This document shows, one piece after another, positions 7,015-11,189 of a stretch of DNA of 11,189 bases (position 1 is its first letter; every line of letters starts with the position of its first letter). This DNA is from Planctomycetota bacterium (GTDB lineage: Bacteria; Planctomycetota; Phycisphaerae; UBA1845; UTPLA1). The notes under the pieces are model-generated. The model did no database searches, was not told the origin of the DNA, and worked only from the letters and a program-made list of their open reading frames with translations. The stretch is from contig JADJRI010000082.1 in NCBI GenBank assembly GCA_016712275.1, forward strand, positions 1-11,189. The letters run 5' to 3'. A program made the translations under genes and the position numbers.

Positions 7015-8404
7015 TAACCATCAAGTGGTGCGGCGGTTCACCCCCGACACGGTGCTGGATTATCTGCGATTCTTCTGCTGGGCAGTGTGGGGAGAAGAGG
7101 GTCCGTTCTGGATCGTGGACGGCCCCGCCGATCCGCCCTTGTCACCGCTGCGCATCGAACTCGAACCGCTGGCCTCGGTGCTACAACCTGCTGCTTTCGA
7201 AGGCATGGGTGAGGAGGGTCATTTTTATTATACGGCCTGTGTAGGTTACGGAAGCGCCTTGTTTCAGGCGAATCTTCGAATCGATCCTTCGGGAATGGTC
7301 GAGATGCTGAACGACAAACAGTTTGCGACCTTGTCGCAACCGCTCCCGCAGCCTTTCGCACCCCTGGCGGATGATCTTGTTGACGAGTTGTTAAGGTTGG
7401 CCTCATTGCAACCGCTCCCACAGTCTCTCGCACCGCTATCGCGCGATCGAATCGCCAAGCTGTTGAGGCTGACCTCCGACCCGCCGAAAAATCGGAACAC
7501 AGCAGCGACTGGATCGTCCGCACTCAGACATATCCGCGTGCTCGATCAGATCGAGCCGGCTGCCACGACGGAAGCAAACGAGGCGCTCAAACGCTATGCC
7601 CCGTTACTGGAACCGTTCCCGCTCGCGCCGATCCCCGACCTACAGGTATTGGCACGCGCCCTGGACGCGGAATTTCCGTGGTGTGCAACTGTTACCGACT
7701 GGCTGTTGAAGCAACTGGCGGTGGGTCTGCACGGCGACGATGTATTTCATTTTCCGCCCCTCTTGCTGCTGGGCGAACCCGGTGTTGGCAAAACCGCCTA
7801 CATGAATCGGGTGGCGGAATTGTCTGGGGTGGCTTCCCGGTTGCTGGTGCTGGGCGGGCAAACCGATAACCGGCTTTTTAACGGCACCGCGCGCGGCTGG
7901 AATACAGCGCGGCCGTCCTTGCCAATCGCGACAATCATCGACGGCGGGATCGCCAATCCCATCCTGTTGCTCGACGAGTTGGACAAAGCCGGCGGCAACG
8001 ACAGTAACGGGCGGATCCACGACAGCCTACTGGAGTTGCTGGAACCGACTTCGGCGCGGCGCTATCACGACGAATACCTGTGTGGCCACGCGAATCTGAC
8101 GTATATGTCGTGGGTGGCGACCGCCAACGAAACCACCCACCTGCCGCACACCTTGCTCAGCCGATTCCAGATATTGCGGGTGAAATCTCCCGAATCGGCA
8201 CATTACCCGGCCATCGTGCGACGCACCGTGGCGGCATTCGTCGCCCGCCGGGGCTTGCACCCTGCTTTCGTTGAACCATTCGACGAAGCTGAATGGTGTT
8301 GGCTGTCGCAACAATTCAGTTCGCCGCGTAAAGCTAAGCACGCCACCGAACTGCTATTGAGCCATCGCTTGCTGCATCCGTCCGGACCCGGTGCGGTCCA
8401 CTAG
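7015..8404 (+). pseudogene. Lon-like AAA+ ATPase, main fragment downstream of the IS element
   Basis: Residues 90-551 of the restored protein. Walker A GEPGVGKT is at ~342-349, Walker B ILLLDE at ~405-410, sensor-1 region VATANET with N460, and a likely arginine finger in LLSRF at R472. The order LLLDELDK, LLELLEPTSARRYHDEYL, TANETTHLPHTLLSRF closely matches the Lon protease AAA+ module. The chain ends about 80 residues later with no Ser-Lys protease domain, so it can remodel but not cleave by itself. Residues ~90-290 are a family-specific N-terminal region containing a 24-residue tandem repeat. The gene starts divergently from the CHAT operon, suggesting joint function. Without its start it is expressed only by internal initiation (GTG 7025, ATG 7204) or by fusion with element sequence. 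Confidence 0.85.
7336..7479 (+). repeat. 72-bp tandem duplication inside the AAA+ gene
   Basis: Two 72-bp units (7336-7407 and 7408-7479) both begin GCAACCGCTCCC and encode related 24-residue units: QPLPQPFAPL then DELLRLAS, and QPLPQSLAPL then AKLLRLTS. The unit keeps frame and the copies have diverged, so the duplication is not very recent. It lies before the ATPase core and may be a flexible Pro-rich spacer with helices. Confidence 0.7.
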
Positions 8405-8412
8405 CGCGCGGC

Positions 8413-8445
8413 GCCGGACGCGCGGCGTAAGTCGCGTCGTCCGGC
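8413..8445 (+). other. Long GC-rich hairpin after the AAA+ gene
   Basis: GCCGGACG (8413-8420) pairs perfectly with CGTCCGGC (8438-8445), and CGCG (8421-8424) with CGCG (8433-8436) extends the stem past one bulged T. It begins 9 nt after the AAA+ stop codon. There is no T-run after it, so it may be a rho-dependent end, a 3' stabilising stem or a weak terminator. Confidence 0.45.
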
Positions 8446-8473
8446 CATGATCAGACCGGCCATTCCCGACCAT

Positions 8474-8500
8474 TTAAAAGCTCGCTCCCCCCGCGTTTAA
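8474..8500 (+). promoter_or_regulatory. Recurring AT-tract / GCGTT box, copy 2
   Basis: TTAAAA (8474) and GCGTTTAA (8493) begin 19 nt apart; AGGGAT follows at 8501. This is a looser match to the boxes at 5657, 9288 and 9361. It lies about 30 nt before the start of the proline-rich gene, a suitable promoter distance. Confidence 0.3.
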
Positions 8501-8531
8501 AGGGATAGATGATTGCAACAGGAGCGTGGCC

Positions 8532-9236
8532 ATGGCCAACATCGGTAGAACAATCAGCGTGATTCTAACGAGCATGACGGCCATCGTTTCGGCTGATTAC
8601 ATCAAGCCTTTCGTGGCCATCATGCTGCCCACGGAGTGGTTGCCACCGCCGCCCGCGGTGGTGTGGCAACAGCCAAGACCACAGCCACAATCCGATCAGG
8701 TGATCCAGCCCACACTGGCGGAAGAGAGTCTGCCGCTACAGCTCGTGTCACCTCGACTCCAGACGGAATCAACACCCAAACCGGTTCCACCACCCAAACC
8801 GTACAAACGAACTCGGTCGAACAAGCAACCGAAAAATCACAAGCCAAGACCCGCTCCAAAACCGCCGAAGCGCACGCTCTCTGCGCCCACACCGCCTGCA
8901 CCGGTGAATCCACGAGGGAGAACACAATACCCGGTTTATTCAGAACCACCGGTCATCCGGCGTGATGGGTGGGAGCGGCCTCTCCAGAAAACCGCTCCGA
9001 AGTGCTGGGATGACCTGCTGAACGAGCCTTGCACCCCGCGACGGCGGATGCCACCCACTTGGGAGAGCGATCCGCCGCCACCCGATTGGTCAGGACGGTT
9101 CGATCGCCGGCCAGATTTGCCACCGCCAGGCTGGAGGCCTGCTCCGCGCGCCTGGCGGGAGTGGCACGGTCCTAGACGCCGCTTCGACCCGGAGCGTTTC
9201 AGTCGGTGGGAACGTCGCCGGTGGAGATATCGGTAA
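8532..9236 (+). CDS. Proline-rich, Arg/Trp-rich protein with an N-terminal membrane segment
   Basis: I chose the ATG at 8532 because AGGAG (8520-8524) lies 7 nt before it; a GTG at 8526 is in the same frame. About 234 residues. Residues ~5-33 are mostly hydrophobic (ISVILTSMTAIVSA, then PFVAIMLP) and could be a signal or membrane anchor. The rest is low-complexity: long PxP/PKP stretches (KPVPPPKPYKR, APKPPKRTLSAPTPPAP) like the periplasmic spacers of TonB-type proteins, then a Trp/Arg/Pro-rich basic tail (PPGWRPAPRAWREWHGP). Two cysteines occur in KCWDDLLNEPC. No family recognised. It probably sits in or crosses the inner membrane with an extended tail outside. The frame is uninterrupted, and an overlapping Thr/Ser-rich frame at 8636-8965 is judged a shadow. 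Confidence 0.6.
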   Translation: MANIGRTISVILTSMTAIVSADYIKPFVAIMLPTEWLPPPPAVVWQQPRPQPQSDQVIQPTLAEESLPLQLVSPRLQTESTPKPVPPPKPYKRTRSNKQPKNHKPRPAPKPPKRTLSAPTPPAPVNPRGRTQYPVYSEPPVIRRDGWERPLQKTAPKCWDDLLNEPCTPRRRMPPTWESDPPPPDWSGRFDRRPDLPPPGWRPAPRAWREWHGPRRRFDPERFSRWERRRWRYR

Positions 9237-9453
9237 GGCTGTCCGCCGTACTCTCCGCGCTTCGAGCGAGGCGGTCATCGAACGAATTTAAAAATTTTCC
9301 ACTGGCCCGCGTTGTAGAGATAGGAGGTCATCGCCATTCGTTTTCGCTTCGTAACTGGTTTTAAAAAAACCGCTCGGCGATGTGTTTAAGGAGGTAAAGG
9401 GATCGCCAAATGGCCGATAACGGCGGCGACACATCGATGAGGAGGTACATCAG
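9237..9453 (+). promoter_or_regulatory. Upstream region of the TM-linker gene with two tandem AT/GCGTT boxes
   Basis: No gene is seen here. Two boxes related to the one at 5657 occur in tandem: TTAAAAATTTTC (9288) with GCGTT at 9309, and TTAAAA (9361) with GTGTTTAA at 9382; both pairs start 21 nt apart. AGGGATCGCCAAAT at 9398-9411 recurs at 10534. The ribosome site AGGAGG is at 9440-9445, 8 nt before ATG 9454. GGTTTT/AAAACC near 9357-9371 can form a weak AT stem. Confidence 0.4.
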
Positions 9454-10418
9454 ATGACCATGCAAACCAAACCCAGCGTCCGGATATCGGAAGACATTCG
9501 TCGGCAACAAAGCCATCGTCACTGTAGCCGCCCTGCCAACGAAACCGGAAACGCTGGAATTCTCCCTGCATCGCTACGACTGCTTCGCCAACCACTTGGG
9601 GCCACGCGGTTGGCAAGGAACGGCGTGCTGGCTGGCGCCGGAAGAGGCGTGGTATCGAGGCGAGGAATTACAGTTCGTGCTGCGTGCGGATTGGGTCGAG
9701 CACCTGGAGAACACGACCTACCAATTGACATTGCGCGGATGCGGACTCGATGAGCCAATTGCCATCGTTTTCCGGTGGCCGGCGGAACTGGCCATCGAAA
9801 CCGACCATGTCGAACCGCGCCGCGTGTTGGGCGGCGCCCAGGTTCGAACTGAGATCGGACCCAAACCCGAGAGCGAGATCAACATCGAGTCAGAGCTGGA
9901 ACCCTCGGTTGAATCGACCGTGACCGAGACATCCAGCGCTGCGACACCCCAGCCCGAATCGGTCAATCCGGTTTCGCTGGCACCTTCCGTCGCGCCGATC
10001 ACCCACAACGTTACCGCGCCGGCCCACGGAAACGTCGGAACTTCCCCACGGCGTCGGAGCGCGTGGGGACTGTTGCTACTGTCGGGGTTGGCGACAACCA
10101 GCGGGCTGGCTTGGGTGGCGGGTGCAAACACCGACGGCGGCACAAGAACTGTTATCGGGCATCGCACCGCCCTCGCCCACTGCGGCGCTCGATCGCTCGG
10201 CCATCGAGTCACGAGTATCCCAGACCACCCCCGCGCCGGTGCCTTCGGTCACCACAGGCGATGTCGGCGCGGGGAGTACAACCGTGCCCGCATTGCCGTC
10301 GGCAGCATCGCGGCAGCCGACGCCCAGCGCGTCCGCCGATGATCTGGAGCGAGAACTACGCGCTCAGTTCGACCGGGAGGAGCTTCAAAAGGAGTTCGAG
10401 CGGCGCTTAACACGGTAA
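9454..10418 (+). CDS. Single-pass membrane protein with soluble N-terminal domain and long linker; two frameshifts
   Basis: ATG 9454 follows a perfect AGGAGG site. After MTMQTKPSVRISED the frame must lose one base near 9490-9500, then reads FVGNKAIVTVAALPTKP, LEFSLHRYDCFANHLG, WQGTACWLAPEEAWYRGE and TYQLTLRGCGLDEP: a ~110-residue, probably beta-rich domain. A low-complexity acidic Glu/Ser/Thr/Pro linker follows, then Arg-Arg-Arg and one transmembrane helix at ~203-221 (WGLLLLSGLATTSGLAWV). One base must be lost in GGG (10120-10122) to continue QTPTAAQELLSGIAPP through a Ser/Ala/Pro linker to a charged helix (DDLERELRAQFDREELQKEF) and TAA 10416. The composite is exactly 321 codons. The positive charges before the helix suggest the N-domain is cytoplasmic and the tail periplasmic. 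Family unknown. Confidence 0.6.
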
Positions 10419-10422
10419 GTCG

Positions 10423-10460
10423 AGCGCCTCTCTCGTGCAGGGCACGCGAGGGCCGGCGCT
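10423..10460 (+). other. Compound hairpin after the TM-linker gene
   Basis: AGCGCC (10423-10428) pairs with GGCGCT (10455-10460) and encloses a second stem formed by CGTGC and GCACG. It starts 5 nt after the stop codon. No T-run follows, so it is at best an atypical terminator or a 3' stabilising stem. Confidence 0.4.
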
Positions 10461-10533
10461 TCGGATCTGGAATGAATAAAAAAAATTCGCTCACGATGAA
10501 AATCTGCCCCAAGCGCGCGTTAGTAGGAAATAG

Positions 10534-10547
10534 AGGGATCGCCAAAT
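10534..10547 (+). repeat. 14-bp repeat shared with the region upstream of the previous gene
   Basis: AGGGATCGCCAAAT here matches 9398-9411 exactly. Both copies lie 30-45 nt before a start codon (10580 and 9454). An A-tract followed by CGCTC also precedes both copies. Possible shared operator or leader element. Confidence 0.4.
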
Positions 10548-10579
10548 TCGACCGTTCCATCTTCCACGAGGATCAGGCA

Positions 10580-11189
10580 ATGGGTACCAACCAAATCAGT
10601 TCCAAAGGATTAAGAGCCGGCGCGATGGCTGCCTCGATTGCACTGATGGCATGCATTGGAGGTTGCGATAACCAACAAAAGCAAGCCGTCGAAGTACAGG
10701 CACGAACATTCGACGTTGAGGACTTCCAATGGAAGGAGTTTATCCAGGCGCTCTATACCGCCGATTTTGAGAGCGCCAAAGCACAATCGTCGGACCAAGT
10801 GTTTTTGATGTTGCTGTACCTGAAAGACATGAATGAAGTTTTTAGCGATCCGACGATGAGCGCATTTTTTGGCAGCAGCAGCAAATGCTTTACCCAGCTC
10901 TACGAACCCAAGCTGAACGCGATGCTGGAGGCAGTGGTATGGGGCGAGCAAATCCCCAAACTTCTTCTCGAAGTCCTCGCGCTAGCGAGAGAGGTGGAGA
11001 CGGCTAACGAGGCGACTTTCAAAGAAAATATCTTTCTTGGGATCGATTCTGGGTAACTTGCGCGACCAGATCCCGCAAGGCCGCCTGCAACAACTGGCCT
11101 TCGTAGTGAACTTGCGGCAGATCTTCCGTGACCGCGCCAAAAGGACGGCGCTGACGCTCTTTTCGGATTACGGCTGTGAAAATCCAGTC
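10580..11189 (+). CDS. Predicted lipoprotein of unknown function; frameshift near its end, runs off the right edge
   Basis: ATG 10580 (MGTNQISSKGLRAG) starts a classical lipoprotein signal: Lys/Arg, hydrophobic AMAASIALMA, then lipobox CIGGC with the lipidated Cys at residue 29. Asp at +2 is the known Lol-avoidance residue in enterobacteria, which would keep it in the inner membrane. GAGG lies 10 nt upstream. The upstream in-frame ATG at 10472 would bury the signal, so it is rejected. The mature part is helical (FIQALYTADFESAKAQSSDQ, AMLEAVVWGEQIPKLLLEVL). The frame stops at 11054-11056, but removing one G from GGG (11051-11053) continues SGNLRDQIPQGRLQQLAFVV and LRQIFRDRAKRTALTLF to the edge, so the gene is longer. 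No family recognised. Confidence 0.7.

Larger units (their letters stand above)
6112..7016 (+). mobile_element. IS630-family insertion sequence with TA target duplication
   Basis: The element spans 6114-7014 (901 bp). Its ends are perfect 12-bp inverted repeats, TAGTAATTTGAA at 6114-6125 and TTCAAATTACTA at 7003-7014. Each is followed inward, after 5 nt, by AATTAT (or its complement), so the imperfect repeat reaches about 23 bp. The flanking TA at 6112-6113 and 7015-7016 is the target duplication, typical of IS630/Tc1-mariner elements. It carries a single transposase gene that reaches into the right inverted repeat. The boundary is fixed because only this choice restores the interrupted ATPase frame. 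Confidence 0.92.

Noticed and set aside
7038..7523. Minus-strand frame of 161 residues opposite the AAA+ gene
   Set aside because: Antisense to a region that must be coding to restore the ATPase; no recognisable motif.
7736..8404. Complete Lon protease
   Set aside because: Only the AAA+ part is present; the sequence after R472 is too short and lacks the Ser-Lys peptidase motifs.
8636..8965. Thr/Ser-rich frame overlapping the proline-rich gene
   Set aside because: It has no ribosome site, and the overlapping frame has a good AGGAG site, a hydrophobic N-terminus and a full-length reading. Composition alone does not settle it completely.
1..11189. CRISPR array, tRNA or rRNA genes
   Set aside because: I saw no regularly spaced direct repeats, no tRNA-like cloverleaf with CCA end and no rRNA-like conserved blocks.

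Overview
The window looks like an accessory region of a GC-rich, probably gammaproteobacterial chromosome. That guess rests only on base composition, Shine-Dalgarno-led starts, an IS630-type element and a typical lipoprotein; no marker gene fixes the taxon. Almost every gene except the CHAT gene needs one or more single-base frame corrections, mostly in homopolymer runs. Either the sequence carries many small indels or the locus is decaying; composite readings below say where each correction is needed.

Left half (1-5561), minus strand: an apparent operon read right to left. It starts with a sigma-70-like protein (from 5561), then a small acidic protein (from 4702 or 4648), an uncharacterised ~344-residue protein containing a conserved-looking TWNP segment (from 4431), a caspase-like CHAT-domain protein with a C-terminal TPR-like solenoid (from 3405, overlapping its upstream neighbour by 8 nt), and an uncharacterised helical protein that runs off the left edge. 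A regulator plus a caspase-fold protease plus dedicated partner genes suggests a signalling, stress or conflict (defence-like) cassette.

Centre (5562-5845): a divergent control region with a canonical rho-independent terminator facing the sigma-like gene (a possible attenuator), two further hairpins, and an AT-tract/GCGTT box that recurs upstream of the rightward genes.

Right half (5846-11189), plus strand: a Lon-type AAA+ ATPase without a protease domain, cut in two by a 901-bp IS630-family element inserted at a TA; removing the element and one TA restores a 551-residue frame exactly. Then come a proline-rich membrane-anchored or exported protein, a protein with a soluble N-terminal domain, linker and one transmembrane helix, and a lipoprotein that continues past the right edge. 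The last three have their own upstream regions with related sequence boxes, so they may be co-regulated envelope components.

The best candidate for an undescribed system is the divergent pair of units: sigma-like/small acidic/TWNP protein/CHAT-TPR/helical protein on one side and Lon-like AAA+ ATPase/envelope proteins on the other. The IS insertion suggests the ATPase arm is inactivated in this copy.
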